Under the pieces are notes generated by a model that saw only the letters and a list, made by a program, of their open reading frames with translations, had not been told where the DNA came from and searched no databases. 42,099 nucleotides of DNA from Hyphomicrobium sp. (GTDB lineage Bacteria > Pseudomonadota > Alphaproteobacteria > Rhizobiales > Hyphomicrobiaceae): positions 1 through 42,099 of the forward strand of contig JASBSU010000018.1 in NCBI GenBank assembly GCA_030148725.1, read 5' to 3'. Both the position numbers and the translations under genes were made by a program. Positions 33,825 to 42,047 of this stretch are shown in pieces. Each line of letters begins with the position of its first letter. Position 1 is the first letter of the stretch.

Positions 33825-34181
33825 TCAGATGCCGGTGCGGGCAGGCCCACGCCAGGCCGGCTCGAGATCGTCGGGGCGCAGCGTGCCACGCGGCGTCAGG
33901 TCGACGGTCGGCTCGATCAGCGAGAAGTTCGTCGCCTGTTCTTTGCCGGCACCTTTCATGGCGAGTTCGTAAGCCATCGCGGCGCCGAACTTCGCCTTCT
34001 GTACGAAGCCGTCCCAGACAACGCCGGCCTGCTCGCAGGTCGCGCCATTGCGGTCGCAGAACGTTGCCGTCCAATGAACCGCGGAAGCTGCGCGGTCATA
34101 CAGTGCTGCCTGCTGCTCGCGGTCTGTCGGCAGGACCGCAACCACGACAGCGACAAGGATGCCAATTTTCAAAATGGACAT
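33825..34181 (-). CDS. DUF5330 protein, small exported or anchored
   Basis: A 118-residue protein beginning with a hydrophobic segment ILKIGILVAVVVAVLP (signal or anchor) and continuing REQQAALYDRAASAVHWTAT, FCDRNGATCEQAGVVWDGFV and QKAKFGAAMAYELAM. The paired cysteines in FCDRNGATC and the order of these phrases are what I remember of DUF5330 proteins from Hyphomicrobiales. Function is unknown; periplasmic placement is inferred from the signal. The ATG at 34181 has GGAGAG 8 bases upstream; longer frame starts are rejected. The 244 bases between this gene and 34426 are AT-rich and hold two divergent promoters. Confidence 0.8.
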   Translation of the reverse strand: MSILKIGILVAVVVAVLPTDREQQAALYDRAASAVHWTATFCDRNGATCEQAGVVWDGFVQKAKFGAAMAYELAMKGAGKEQATNFSLIEPTVDLTPRGTLRPDDLEPAWRGPARTGI

Positions 34182-34425
34182 GGTGGTCTCTCCAACCCGG
34201 TCCTCTGTGATCAGCCTCCTTGATAGCAGACCGATCTCAACAAACTGCCTCATGCAATCGGAAAAATTGCGATCAATTGGAGGCAATTTTTACATATTCA
34301 TCGTGAGCGTCGCAGTGCGCGAACCCCGGCGTTCCGTAACGCTCCGTCAACGAGAGTTAAGACTTCGTTTACGTTCTACCTCTCATAGTGCGCGATCATG
34401 GTAAGCAGCGCGTAGGGGTTGGGTC

Positions 34426-35130
34426 ATGCTGCCGAAGCGAGTGATGGTCCCGCTGATCGCATTTTTGGTGCTCAGCGGCGGGGTCGGGGCCAATGTTTTT
34501 CTCTTTCAATCGACTGGACGCGGCGTGTTTGCCGGTCGTGGCATCGATGCCGAAGCCTGGAACATCGCTGCCATCGAAGCGGCGGAGTTCGGTGACACGG
34601 GCTCGATCGGTCACGTGCGCGGCAAGGCCGGCGACAACGGGCTAGATCTCGCCGCGCTGGCAGCGAGCACGCAGCCAGCCCCTAGCGGCGATAAGCTCGA
34701 GACGACGCGCGCCATTCAGCGCGAACTGCAAATCCGCGGATATGAGACAGGGAGTCGGGACGGTGTCGTCGGCGCGATGACGCGCGGTGCGATCATGGCC
34801 TTCGAACACGATCACGGACTTCCGCTGACGGGTGAAGCCAGCGACGATCTCCTCAAGTCAATCGTGCTCGGCGCTGCGGGCAAGCCTTCGGCGTCCCCGA
34901 AGATCGAAAGCAGCGAAGCGCGTGATGCAATCCGCAGCGTCCAGCGATCGCTCGCGAAGCTCGGCTACAAGCCAGGAAACCCAACCGGCAATCTGACCCC
35001 AGAAACGGCGCGCGCCATTCGCGCGTTCGAGGCCGATCAGGCCATGGCGGTGAGCGGGCGGATTTCAGGTCCGCTGATTGCGCGGCTGGAACGACTGGCA
35101 GGCACGGGACGCGTCGCTGCGGCACCGTGA
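34426..35130 (+). CDS. Anchored protein with two peptidoglycan-binding domains
   Basis: A 234-residue protein with an N-terminal transmembrane helix (residues 7-25, MVPLIAFLVLSGGVGANVF). Two PG_binding_1 repeats are clear: residues 92-145 (IQRELQIRGYETGSRDGVVG, then MTRGAIMAFEHDHGLPLTGE) and 165-220 (VQRSLAKLGYKPGNPTGNLT, then PETARAIRAFEADQAMAVSG). Each has the Q-x-x-L-x-x-x-G-Y, G-x-x-x/T-A-I-x-x-F-E signature. It therefore probably lies in the inner membrane with the repeats in the periplasm, binding peptidoglycan. It is followed by a DUF1491 gene after 47 bases. No catalytic domain is present. Confidence 0.88.
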   Translation: MLPKRVMVPLIAFLVLSGGVGANVFLFQSTGRGVFAGRGIDAEAWNIAAIEAAEFGDTGSIGHVRGKAGDNGLDLAALAASTQPAPSGDKLETTRAIQRELQIRGYETGSRDGVVGAMTRGAIMAFEHDHGLPLTGEASDDLLKSIVLGAAGKPSASPKIESSEARDAIRSVQRSLAKLGYKPGNPTGNLTPETARAIRAFEADQAMAVSGRISGPLIARLERLAGTGRVAAAP

Positions 35131-35177
35131 GCGCCCGGGCCGCTTGCCAGCGCGGTCGCCAGCACTAGAGTGCCCGC

Positions 35178-35531
35178 ATGCGGCTGCGAACCGAGTTCTG
35201 GGTAAAGGCTTATATTCGTCGATGTGCCGTTGAAGGTGCATCGGCGGTCGTCGTTCGCCACGGCGATGACGACGCGGGGGCGATCTTCATCAAGGTCGAT
35301 CGCCTCGATGGGTCGTGTCTGTTGTTCGGTCCGGCACCAGCCCGCCTCGATGGGGCCGAAAGCGATCGGCGATGGAACGCTTGCCTCGATCCGACCGGCG
35401 TCGATGGTGCGGCTGCAGACGCTTACCTGGAGCGCGAGGCGCGCTTTGATTCAGATCTCTGGGTGGTCGAGGTCGAAGATCGCCGCGGCCGTCACTTCCT
35501 GGATGACAGTCTCGTCACAGGGGCCGCCTAA
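35178..35531 (+). CDS. DUF1491 protein
   Basis: A 117-residue cytoplasmic protein, start MRLRTEFWVKAYIRRCAVEG, then ASAVVVRHGDDDAGAIFIKV, and SDLWVVEVEDRRGRHFLDD at the end. This order is that of DUF1491, widespread in alphaproteobacteria. No biochemical role is known to me. Neighbouring conserved genes often include peptidoglycan-binding or DUF5330-type proteins, as here, which hints at envelope context but does not prove it. The gene ends before an AT-rich patch with a possible promoter for the next gene. Confidence 0.9.
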   Translation: MRLRTEFWVKAYIRRCAVEGASAVVVRHGDDDAGAIFIKVDRLDGSCLLFGPAPARLDGAESDRRWNACLDPTGVDGAAADAYLEREARFDSDLWVVEVEDRRGRHFLDDSLVTGAA

Positions 35532-35661
35532 CCGTATTCGCCAGTTAAGGTTTTGGTAACGCCTGCATTGTCCAACTTGTACACTATGATTCGTCGGGCT
35601 CGCATCGTTGGCACTTGACGAAGCGAGCGAATCGAAGGGCAGCCATGTTGGGGGGATGCGC

Positions 35662-35850
35662 ATGGCACAGATACTCAGCTTTCGTACCCCGGAGTACCGC
35701 AGCGGCTCGGTGAGCAGCCGTGACGACGATCACTCAGCTGAAGTGATCGTGTTCCCTGGCGTTCGCTATGAGCGGTGGAGCGAAGAGAATGCCTCCGCCG
35801 TCGCGCGCAACGCGGGGCAGCGCGATGTGATCGAACTGGCGGATCAGTAA
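35662..35850 (+). CDS. Small soluble protein of unknown function (62 aa)
   Basis: A 62-residue protein, MAQILSFRTPEYRSGSVSSR followed by SAEVIVFPGVRYERWSEENA. The ATG at 35662 has a GGGGGG run 6-7 bases upstream; an in-frame ATG at 35656 is equally possible, whereas the first codons of the longer frame from 35608 show no conserved pattern. The sequence has the look of a short, conserved Hyphomicrobiales protein (ILxFxxP... VIxFPGVRYERW), but I cannot name a family. Promoter candidates lie in the AT-rich 35540-35600 stretch. Confidence 0.6.
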   Translation: MAQILSFRTPEYRSGSVSSRDDDHSAEVIVFPGVRYERWSEENASAVARNAGQRDVIELADQ

Positions 35851-35876
35851 GTCTTCGTCTTCAGCGTATTTGCGGA

Positions 35877-36455
35877 TCAGAAGGTTCGCGCCGTGCAGCG
35901 GGCGTCCTTCAGCACGGCATCGACGTGCCGCTGATAGGAGAAGCCCTTGTCGGGGCCGCGGACAATGACGATACCGCGCGTGGCAGCGACGACGGTCGGC
36001 TGCTGAGCGTCGCGGGCAATGCCGCGCGCTTCCGGCGTGACACCGAGAAAAGCATCTTCCGACGGCACGATGGCGATCTGAATGGGTGTCGGACGGGTAG
36101 GCACGGACGCTGCGGCGTAGAGGCTGTCGCCTTGCGGGTTCATCACTGTCAACGTCCAGCCGAGGTCGGGCGGCAACGTCGATGCAACCGATACCGGGCC
36201 GCCGGAGGTGTCGAAGCGGCACATCGCATACCGTGCATCAGGCGACATGAACGGCAACGGCTCGGCGCCGGGTGCCGATGCGTTGAGAATCTGCATGCGG
36301 TTGACGGGAAGCGCCGGTGCGAGCCGGCTATAAGCTGATGCAGCAGTCAGGTATGGCGCAGCAAGCGTTGCGCAGATGTGTAGGATGCCGGCTGCGACGG
36401 GCGCGGCAAGAATAAGCTGCCAGTTGGCCTTCTTCAGAACGTTCGCAATCTTCAT
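35877..36455 (-). CDS. DUF1254-type membrane protein
   Basis: A 192-residue protein with one N-terminal transmembrane helix (ANWQLILAAPVAAGILHICATLA) and a periplasmic domain. The domain has YAMCRFDTSGGPVSVASTLP, LGWTLTVMNPQGDSLYAAAS and RGIVIVRGPDKGF, the layout of the short rhizobial DUF1254 proteins that are paired with DUF1214 proteins. It overlaps the DUF1214 gene by 4 bases (ATGA), so both are translated together, and their domains would sit next to each other at the outer face of the inner membrane. Function in these small pairs is unknown. The frame reaches 36908 but overlaps the neighbour; ATG 36455 is chosen. Confidence 0.85.
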   Translation of the reverse strand: MKIANVLKKANWQLILAAPVAAGILHICATLAAPYLTAASAYSRLAPALPVNRMQILNASAPGAEPLPFMSPDARYAMCRFDTSGGPVSVASTLPPDLGWTLTVMNPQGDSLYAAASVPTRPTPIQIAIVPSEDAFLGVTPEARGIARDAQQPTVVAATRGIVIVRGPDKGFSYQRHVDAVLKDARCTARTF

Positions 36456-37120
36456 CGGCACTGCACCCGTCGAATGACCGGCAATGATTTCGGCTCCGCC
36501 TGATCCTTGCCAAGCAAATTTGAGCGCGCATCGAAGGTCGTGTACATGAGTGCGAGACGGCCGGCGCCCCCTGTCGGTAGCCAGTTGCCAGGACTGGCTT
36601 CGCGCGAGAGTGTGACGGCGAACGTTCCATCCGGGCGCAGCGCGATGGTCTGGCTCGTGAAGGCGTGCCGCTGCGTTGCATTGGAGATGAGTTCGCCGCG
36701 GTCGTTGAATACGGTGAGGCTCCACCACGTATTCGCGGTGTCGCGTCCCTCGACGACATACTCGCACGAGGAGTGCAGGCGATTGCCCTCGCTGTCGGTG
36801 TAGGCGAGGTAGGTGATTGCGATCTCGGTCGTGAGCTGGAGCGTGCCGAGCCGTGCGAAGTGGGCGCGCGTGTAGGGATCGGCGTCGAGGCGGCCGGCCG
36901 ATGTCCATCCGATCCAGGGGCCGTGCTTCTCAGTGGTCAATCCCGTGCCGACGTCGATCATGTACCAGCTCGATGCGAGACCGAGGATGAGCACGGCGCC
37001 GATAAAGGCTGCCCAATCGCCGAGGATCCCGAGGACCATCGAGATGCGCTTCTGCAACCGGTGCAGGCCGACGTGTATGGGTGTGAGAGCGCTATGGGAC
37101 AGCACGGGCAGGCGTTCCAT
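36452..37120 (-). CDS. DUF1214 membrane protein
   Basis: A 222-residue protein (194 if it starts at ATG 37039). It has one transmembrane segment (GDWAAFIGAVLILGLASSWY) and a periplasmic DUF1214 domain, recognised from PWIGWTSAGRLDADPYTRAH, LAYTDSEGNRLHSSCEYVVE and NTWWSLTVFNDRGELISNAT, ending in GRLALMYTTFDARS. The family occurs with DUF1254, whose gene overlaps by 4 bases. The upstream end overlaps the 3' end of the PBP gene by 29 bases when the long start is used; neither start has a clear RBS, so translational coupling to the PBP gene is possible. Role unknown, probably at the envelope. Confidence 0.85.
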   Translation of the reverse strand: MERLPVLSHSALTPIHVGLHRLQKRISMVLGILGDWAAFIGAVLILGLASSWYMIDVGTGLTTEKHGPWIGWTSAGRLDADPYTRAHFARLGTLQLTTEIAITYLAYTDSEGNRLHSSCEYVVEGRDTANTWWSLTVFNDRGELISNATQRHAFTSQTIALRPDGTFAVTLSREASPGNWLPTGGAGRLALMYTTFDARSNLLGKDQAEPKSLPVIRRVQCR

Positions 37121-39374
37121 CTAGCGGTGGCTGGGCGGCACCGAGCGTGGCGCGGCGCTGTTCGGTCGGGGCGATGCCCTCGGCGCGCTTTCCGGGCGTG
37201 CTGGAGGCCGGTGAGTTCGGATTGCTGCCCGTGCTGCTCGGCGAGGGCTGCGGGGGCTCGGCGATGCCGCCAGCCTTACGCAGCGCCTGCGCAGCTTTGC
37301 GCAGCGCGTCGCGGGTGTTGTCGGACATCAGGCTCGATGTGGTGCGCTGCGTATCGGGAGCGCCGGTGCCGTTCGGGTGGAGCGCTGCGATGCGCTGCTG
37401 CTCGGCGACCTGCACCGGATGGGGTTGCAGCCCGGGGATGGTGGGAATGTTCATGTCGGTGTGGATGACCGACATCACCGATTGGAAGACCGGGGAAGCA
37501 TAATGGCCGCCGGTGGTGCCCGATGACATCGGGCGATTGTCGTCGTTGCCGAGCCAGATGGCGCCGACATACTTGCCGGTGAAGCCGACGAACCAAACGT
37601 CCTTCGGGCCGGTCGAAGTGCCGGTCTTGCCGGAGACGTTGGTGAAGGGCAGCTGTGCCGGGGTGCCGGTGCCGTCGGTGACGACCTTATTCATCATCCA
37701 GTTGATGCCTTCGGCGACCTTGCGTGGCACGACCTGCGGCGCTTCGGGCTCGTCGCGGTCGCGACTGTAGACGAGGTCGCCCTTGGAGCTGACGAGGTCG
37801 AGGATCGCGTACGGCTTGGCGAGCTTGCCGCCGTTGGCGTAGGTCGCGGCGCCGCCTGCGTGCTCCAGCGGGCTGATGCCGTAGTCACCGAGCGCCATCG
37901 AGCAGGTTTTGCGGATGCCCGAGATGCCGAGACGCTGCGTCATGTCGATGACCTTGTCGCGGCCGACGGCGAACGACAGCTCGGCGGCAACGGTGTTGAG
38001 CGACTTCGCGAGCGCCATCCAGAGCGGCATGCGGCCTCCGCTGCCGTGGCTGCCGCCGTAGTTCTGGGGATGCCAGCGTCCGCAGGTGCGGGACGCGTCG
38101 CGCACGACGGTCGTCGGTGTGTAGCCGTTCTCGAGCGCGGTCGCGTAGACGTAGATCTTGAATGACGAGCCGGGCTGGCGGCGGGCGTGCGTTGCGCGGT
38201 TGAACTGGCTCTCGCCGTAATCAGGGCCGCCGGTGATCGCGCGCACCGCACCATCGGTTTCCAGCACGACGATGGCGCCGCTCGTCACGCGGTTGCCGCG
38301 ATATTTGCGCAGTGCGGCGGCGAGGGCTTCGTCGGTGGTCTTCTGGATGTTGAGGTCGATCGTGGTGCGAGCGGTGAGCACGTAGGCGCCTTTGCCGGCG
38401 GCGATGCGCTGCACCTCCTCGAAGGCCCAGTCGAGGAACCAGTCGGGGCTCGAAGGATTGCGGTTCTCGACGATTTTGGCGGGGTGAACGCGGGCCCAGT
38501 GAACCTGGCCGGCTGTATAGAAGCCGGCTTCAACGAGGTTGTTGAGCACCACGTTGGTGCGCGCGCGCGACGCCGGCAGATTGACGTGCGGGGCGTATTT
38601 GGTCGGGGCCTTGAAGAGGCCGGCGAGCATCGCCGACTCCGCGAGGTTCACCTGGCGGACCGATTTGCCGAAGTAGTATTGCGAAGCGGCCTCGGCGCCG
38701 AACGCGCCGCCGCCCATGTAGGCGCGGTCGAAGTAGAACTTCAGGATCTCGCGCTTGGAGAAGCGGCTTTCCAGCAGGAGAGCAAGAAACGCTTCTTTGA
38801 TCTTACGTTGCAGCGAGCGCTCGGACGACAGGAAGAGGTTCTTTGCCACCTGCTGGGTGATCGAGGAGCCGCCCTGTACGACGTCGCTGGCCTGCAGGTT
38901 GGTGACGAGCGCGCGCAGGGTGCCGATGACGTCGATGCCCCAGTGCTCGAAGAAGCGGCGATCCTCGGTGGCGAGCGTCGCCTTGATCAGGGACTCTGGG
39001 ATTTCGTCGAGTGGGACCGCGTCGTTGTGCAGGATACCGCGCTTGCCGATCTCGTTGCCGTTCTGATCGAGGAACTTCACGGCATACTGGCCGGTGAGGA
39101 ACTTGCCCTCGTTGAATTCGTGGAAGGCCGGGATCGCCAGGGCAAACATGACCACGAAGCCGCCCATGCCGAGCGTCAGACCCTCGGAGGCCGCCTCGTT
39201 GAGCAGGCGTTTCCAGCCGGTCAGCCGGAAGCGGGCGAAGAAGCTCGTGCCGGCGTCCCAGAAGTCGGAAAACTTCGCCCATGACTCGGCGATCGTGGAA
39301 TCGATCTTGGAGTCGAGCCCGAGCCAGTCGATGACCCGTTCGCGACGCCCGCGTCTTGAGAGCCAATCCTGCAC
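37092..39374 (-). CDS. Class A penicillin-binding protein (PBP1A family)
   Basis: A 760-residue bifunctional peptidoglycan synthase. A transmembrane anchor lies at about residues 70-87. The glycosyltransferase (GT51) domain has the catalytic Glu137 in ATEDRRFFEHWGID, then VVQGGSSITQQVAKNLFLSS and RKIKEAFLALLLESRFSKRE. The transpeptidase domain has S403-x-x-K406 (PGSSFK), S458-L-N460 (AKSLNTV) and K583-T-G (SGKTGTS). A proline/serine-rich C-terminal tail of about 70 residues is disordered. It polymerises lipid II and cross-links it in the periplasm. The start is GTG 39374, with no strong RBS. The downstream DUF1214 gene overlaps its 3' end. The N-terminal extension of about 65 residues ahead of the helix is longer than in many PBP1A proteins. 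Confidence 0.95.
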   Translation of the reverse strand: MQDWLSRRGRRERVIDWLGLDSKIDSTIAESWAKFSDFWDAGTSFFARFRLTGWKRLLNEAASEGLTLGMGGFVVMFALAIPAFHEFNEGKFLTGQYAVKFLDQNGNEIGKRGILHNDAVPLDEIPESLIKATLATEDRRFFEHWGIDVIGTLRALVTNLQASDVVQGGSSITQQVAKNLFLSSERSLQRKIKEAFLALLLESRFSKREILKFYFDRAYMGGGAFGAEAASQYYFGKSVRQVNLAESAMLAGLFKAPTKYAPHVNLPASRARTNVVLNNLVEAGFYTAGQVHWARVHPAKIVENRNPSSPDWFLDWAFEEVQRIAAGKGAYVLTARTTIDLNIQKTTDEALAAALRKYRGNRVTSGAIVVLETDGAVRAITGGPDYGESQFNRATHARRQPGSSFKIYVYATALENGYTPTTVVRDASRTCGRWHPQNYGGSHGSGGRMPLWMALAKSLNTVAAELSFAVGRDKVIDMTQRLGISGIRKTCSMALGDYGISPLEHAGGAATYANGGKLAKPYAILDLVSSKGDLVYSRDRDEPEAPQVVPRKVAEGINWMMNKVVTDGTGTPAQLPFTNVSGKTGTSTGPKDVWFVGFTGKYVGAIWLGNDDNRPMSSGTTGGHYASPVFQSVMSVIHTDMNIPTIPGLQPHPVQVAEQQRIAALHPNGTGAPDTQRTTSSLMSDNTRDALRKAAQALRKAGGIAEPPQPSPSSTGSNPNSPASSTPGKRAEGIAPTEQRRATLGAAQPPLDGTPARAVP

Positions 39375-39639
39375 GTACGTTTAGTCCCGCCCGGGTGGCC
39401 GGCTTTTCCGCGACCCACCTGGGCCCGGCGCCGATTTGATTAGAATCCTAGCTGCTTATACCTGCGCCGGGGTGGTGATGTTAAGGCGGGAGTCATGCTG
39501 GCTGGGGATTGGGCCGCCCTCGGCTTATGGCAAAATTGTCACAAGTGTCTATGGAGTACCTAGGTAGCTGGGTGGAGGGCAGTCGGGCGCGCTGACGACG
39601 TGGCCCTGCGGGGCCGGACTACTCCAGGGTGCTGGGATG

Positions 39640-39849
39640 TCAGGGGCTCGGGCGGCTTCGGGTCGCGACGAACCAGACGATAGCTGCGGCGACGGCGAGT
39701 GCCGGACCGGTCACGAACGCTCCGGTCATCGCTGCTTCGATGGGCGCGTCGTGGGTGTTCGACGTCATTGCAGCGATGAGCGCATAGCCGGCGGCTGCGC
39801 CGATGACGTAGCCGGCGACCAACACCAGAAGTCCGATCATAATGCGCAT
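39640..39849 (-). CDS. Small two-helix membrane protein (69 aa)
   Basis: A 69-residue protein with two hydrophobic helices: IMIGLLVLVAGYVIGAAAGY (residues 3-22) and FVTGPALAVAAAIVWFVATR (about 44-63). The loop between them is short and polar (SNTHDAPIE). AAAGGAGA 8 bases before ATG 39849 is a good RBS, so the start is firm; the frame extends to 39915 without support. Family and function unknown. It is separated from the PBP gene by a 265-base gap without evident genes. Confidence 0.65.
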   Translation of the reverse strand: MRIMIGLLVLVAGYVIGAAAGYALIAAMTSNTHDAPIEAAMTGAFVTGPALAVAAAIVWFVATRSRPSP

Positions 39850-40068
39850 CGGGTCGTCTCCTTTGCCGCGAGGATCGATGCCGATCGTGCGGGCCTGCGA
39901 TGGGTTGCGAAGCAATTCGATTCTTGCTCGCGCATTTACGGATCAGGCCAAGTTATCCCCAGCGTCGCGCTGCCGGGTTATGTTTTGGGTATGACGCGAA
40001 AAGTGCGACGGCGACGGGCCGGGAGCGCTGCAGCGGCATTCTCGAAAACAAAGCGGTGACTGCAGCGC

Positions 40069-40578
40069 ATGGTGGCATTCGACCCGGCGACCCTCGAGCT
40101 TATTCGGATCGACTACGAAGAGAGCACGCTGACGGTTGCCGCGATCGGGGACAAGTTCGGCGTAACGGCCCAGTACATCTCGCGCCTTGCGCGTAAACAC
40201 GGCTGGAAGCTGCGCACACAACAAAATCGGCGTGCGCCGCGCGTGAAGCCGCCGCCCAGCTATGTGGGCCGGGCGCTGATCGCGCACCGGCTGTGCGGCG
40301 TGATCAACAAGAAGATCGACCAGATGGAGAAAGACATGGAAAGCGGCGAGCTCAGCTCGGCCGACCTCGAGCGCGACGCCAAGACGATCTCTTCGATGAT
40401 TGGCGGCATGGAGAAGGTCACGCACGGTCCTGCCGAAGATAAAGTGAGCAAGCCTGATGTCGCACGATCGGCCGCCGTCGACGCAAACGTCGATGAAGTG
40501 GAGCGACTTCAGCGCGAGATTATCCAGCGCTTTGAGCGCATCGAGCAACGCCGGCAAGCTGAGCGAGGATCTGCGTGA
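40069..40578 (+). CDS. GTA small terminase-like protein (g1)
   Basis: A 169-residue protein. Residues about 20-45 form a helix-turn-helix (LTVAAIGDKFGVTAQYISRL, ARKHGWKLRT), the DNA-recognition part of a terminase small subunit; residues 75-105 (VINKKIDQMEKDMESGELSS) and the C-terminus (VERLQREIIQRFERIEQRRQ) are helical and likely oligomerise. Position directly before and overlapping the large terminase gene matches ORF g1 of Rhodobacter-type gene transfer agents. In GTAs the small subunit is thought to bind DNA with little specificity, giving random packaging. The overlap of about 122 bases with the annotated large terminase start is unusual; a later start for that gene would reduce it. Confidence 0.8.
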   Translation: MVAFDPATLELIRIDYEESTLTVAAIGDKFGVTAQYISRLARKHGWKLRTQQNRRAPRVKPPPSYVGRALIAHRLCGVINKKIDQMEKDMESGELSSADLERDAKTISSMIGGMEKVTHGPAEDKVSKPDVARSAAVDANVDEVERLQREIIQRFERIEQRRQAERGSA

Positions 40579-41848
40579 GTTCAAGCGCGACGAGCTTGAA
40601 CTGATCCTGTCGCACTGGCCGCTGTGGGCACGCGAGGACCAGCTTCCTCCTCGTTCTTCGGACAGTGACGAAGCATGGCGCGTGTGGCTGATCCTCGGCG
40701 GACGCGGCGCGGGCAAGACGCGCGCTGGCGCGGAATGGGTCGCGGCGAAGGCGATGGGCCGAACAGTGGAGACCTCAGTTCCGGCGCAGCGCATCGCGCT
40801 GGTCGGCGAAACGCTGGGCGATGTGCGGCGTGTGATGATCGAGGGCGTCTCGGGCTTGCTGTCCGTCGGAAGTGTGCGGGAGCGTCCGGTGTACGAGCCG
40901 TCGAAGGGGCAGCTCACGTTCGCTTCGGGCGCCATCGCACAGGTGTTCTCGGCGGAAGATCCCGACAGCCTGCGCGGTCCGCAGTTCGACGCGGCGTGGT
41001 GCGATGAGGTCGCCAAGTGGCGGCAGCCGGAAAGAACGTGGGACATGCTGCAATTTGCGCTGAGGCTCGGCGAGGCGCCGCAGATGGTGGCGACGACGAC
41101 GCCGCGCGCGACACCGTTTCTGAAGCGCCTGATCGCGGATAAGGGAACCGTGGTCACGCGGTCGGCGACCCACGACAACGCGGCGAACCTCGCGCCCGCC
41201 TTCATAACCGAAATTTCGCGGCGATACGCCGGCACGGCGCTCGGACGGCAGGAGCTTTACGGCGAGATCGTCGATGACACGTCAGGAGCGCTGTGGCGGC
41301 GCGACTGGATCGAGGCGCAGCGCATCTCAAGCGCTCCGCAGCTGGGAGAGATCGTGGTCGCGGTGGATCCTCCGGTAACGGCGACGGCGGAATCGGACGC
41401 GTGCGGGATCATCATCGCCGGGCGCGGAGAGGACGGGCGGGCCTACGTGCTCGCCGATCGCACGCTGCAGGGGCGCTCGCCGCAAGTGTGGGCGCGCGCG
41501 GCCATCGCAGCTTATGCAGATTATCTTGCCGACCGGGTGGTCGCCGAGGTCAACCAGGGCGGTGATCTCGTGACGGCGGTATTGCGGCAGATCGACGAGA
41601 ACGTCGCGGTGCGGCAGGTGCGTGCAACGCGTGGCAAGTGGCTGCGGGCGGAGCCGGTGGCGGCGCTCTATGCCGAAGGACGCGTGGCGCATGTCGGAAG
41701 GTTCGACGCTCTCGAGGATCAGATGTGCGTCTTCGGGGCCGATGGCCTGGCGCGCGGCCGGTCGCCGGATCGCGTCGATGCGCTGGTGTGGGCGCTGACC
41801 GACCTCATGGTCGACGGACCGAAGCGGCCGCTGGTGCGAAGGATTTGA
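40457..41848 (+). CDS. GTA large terminase (DNA-packaging ATPase/nuclease, g2)
   Basis: A 463-residue terminase large subunit. Its ATPase domain has a Walker A, GGRGAGKTRAGAEW (residues 81-94), the conserved RIALVGETLGDVRRVM and the Walker B-like AWCDEVAKW; TTTPRATPFLKRLI is the coupling C-motif. The C-terminal RNase H-like nuclease has IVVAVDPPVTATAESDACGI (first aspartate), then VVAEVNQGGDLV and SPDRVDALVWALTDL (further acidic ligands). These match the GTA terminase (RcGTA g2), which drives headful packaging of host DNA. The start is uncertain: ATG 40457 or 40493 (MKWSDF) are within the g1 gene, neither with a strong RBS. A short noncoding gap then leads to the next capsid gene. Confidence 0.94.
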   Translation: MSHDRPPSTQTSMKWSDFSARLSSALSASSNAGKLSEDLREFKRDELELILSHWPLWAREDQLPPRSSDSDEAWRVWLILGGRGAGKTRAGAEWVAAKAMGRTVETSVPAQRIALVGETLGDVRRVMIEGVSGLLSVGSVRERPVYEPSKGQLTFASGAIAQVFSAEDPDSLRGPQFDAAWCDEVAKWRQPERTWDMLQFALRLGEAPQMVATTTPRATPFLKRLIADKGTVVTRSATHDNAANLAPAFITEISRRYAGTALGRQELYGEIVDDTSGALWRRDWIEAQRISSAPQLGEIVVAVDPPVTATAESDACGIIIAGRGEDGRAYVLADRTLQGRSPQVWARAAIAAYADYLADRVVAEVNQGGDLVTAVLRQIDENVAVRQVRATRGKWLRAEPVAALYAEGRVAHVGRFDALEDQMCVFGADGLARGRSPDRVDALVWALTDLMVDGPKRPLVRRI

Positions 41849-41910
41849 TCCTTTTGTGCGACACGAATGGAGATGATGGTGTTTGACGATACCCCAAGAG
41901 CGAGCGGATG

Positions 41911-42021
41911 GCCGCGCCATTAGGCGCGGGGCGCCTTGCGCCCTGAGCGGCCCGAGGCCGCTAAGCTACGTCGAATTCTGTCAGCATCGACGATGACACG
42001 TTTTTAGAGCGCCTCGGCGCT
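41911..42021. ncRNA. Block of adjacent hairpins downstream of the GTA terminase (candidate structured RNA)
   Basis: Five stems in about 110 bases: CCGCGCC/GGCGCGG around ATTA (41912-41929), GGGCGC/GCGCCC around CTT (41929-41943), GCGGCC/GGCCGC around CGA (41947-41961), TGTCA/TGACA around 10 bases followed by CG and TTTTT (41979-42005), and AGCGCC/GGCGCT around TC (42008-42021). The fourth with its T-run resembles an intrinsic terminator. The 199 bases from 41849 to 42047 hold no gene. It may be a terminator cluster, attenuator or small RNA inside the GTA locus; high GC makes some symmetry likely by chance, so confidence is low. Confidence 0.35.
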
Positions 42022-42047
42022 TCGCCAATCAAACACAAAGGAAACGC

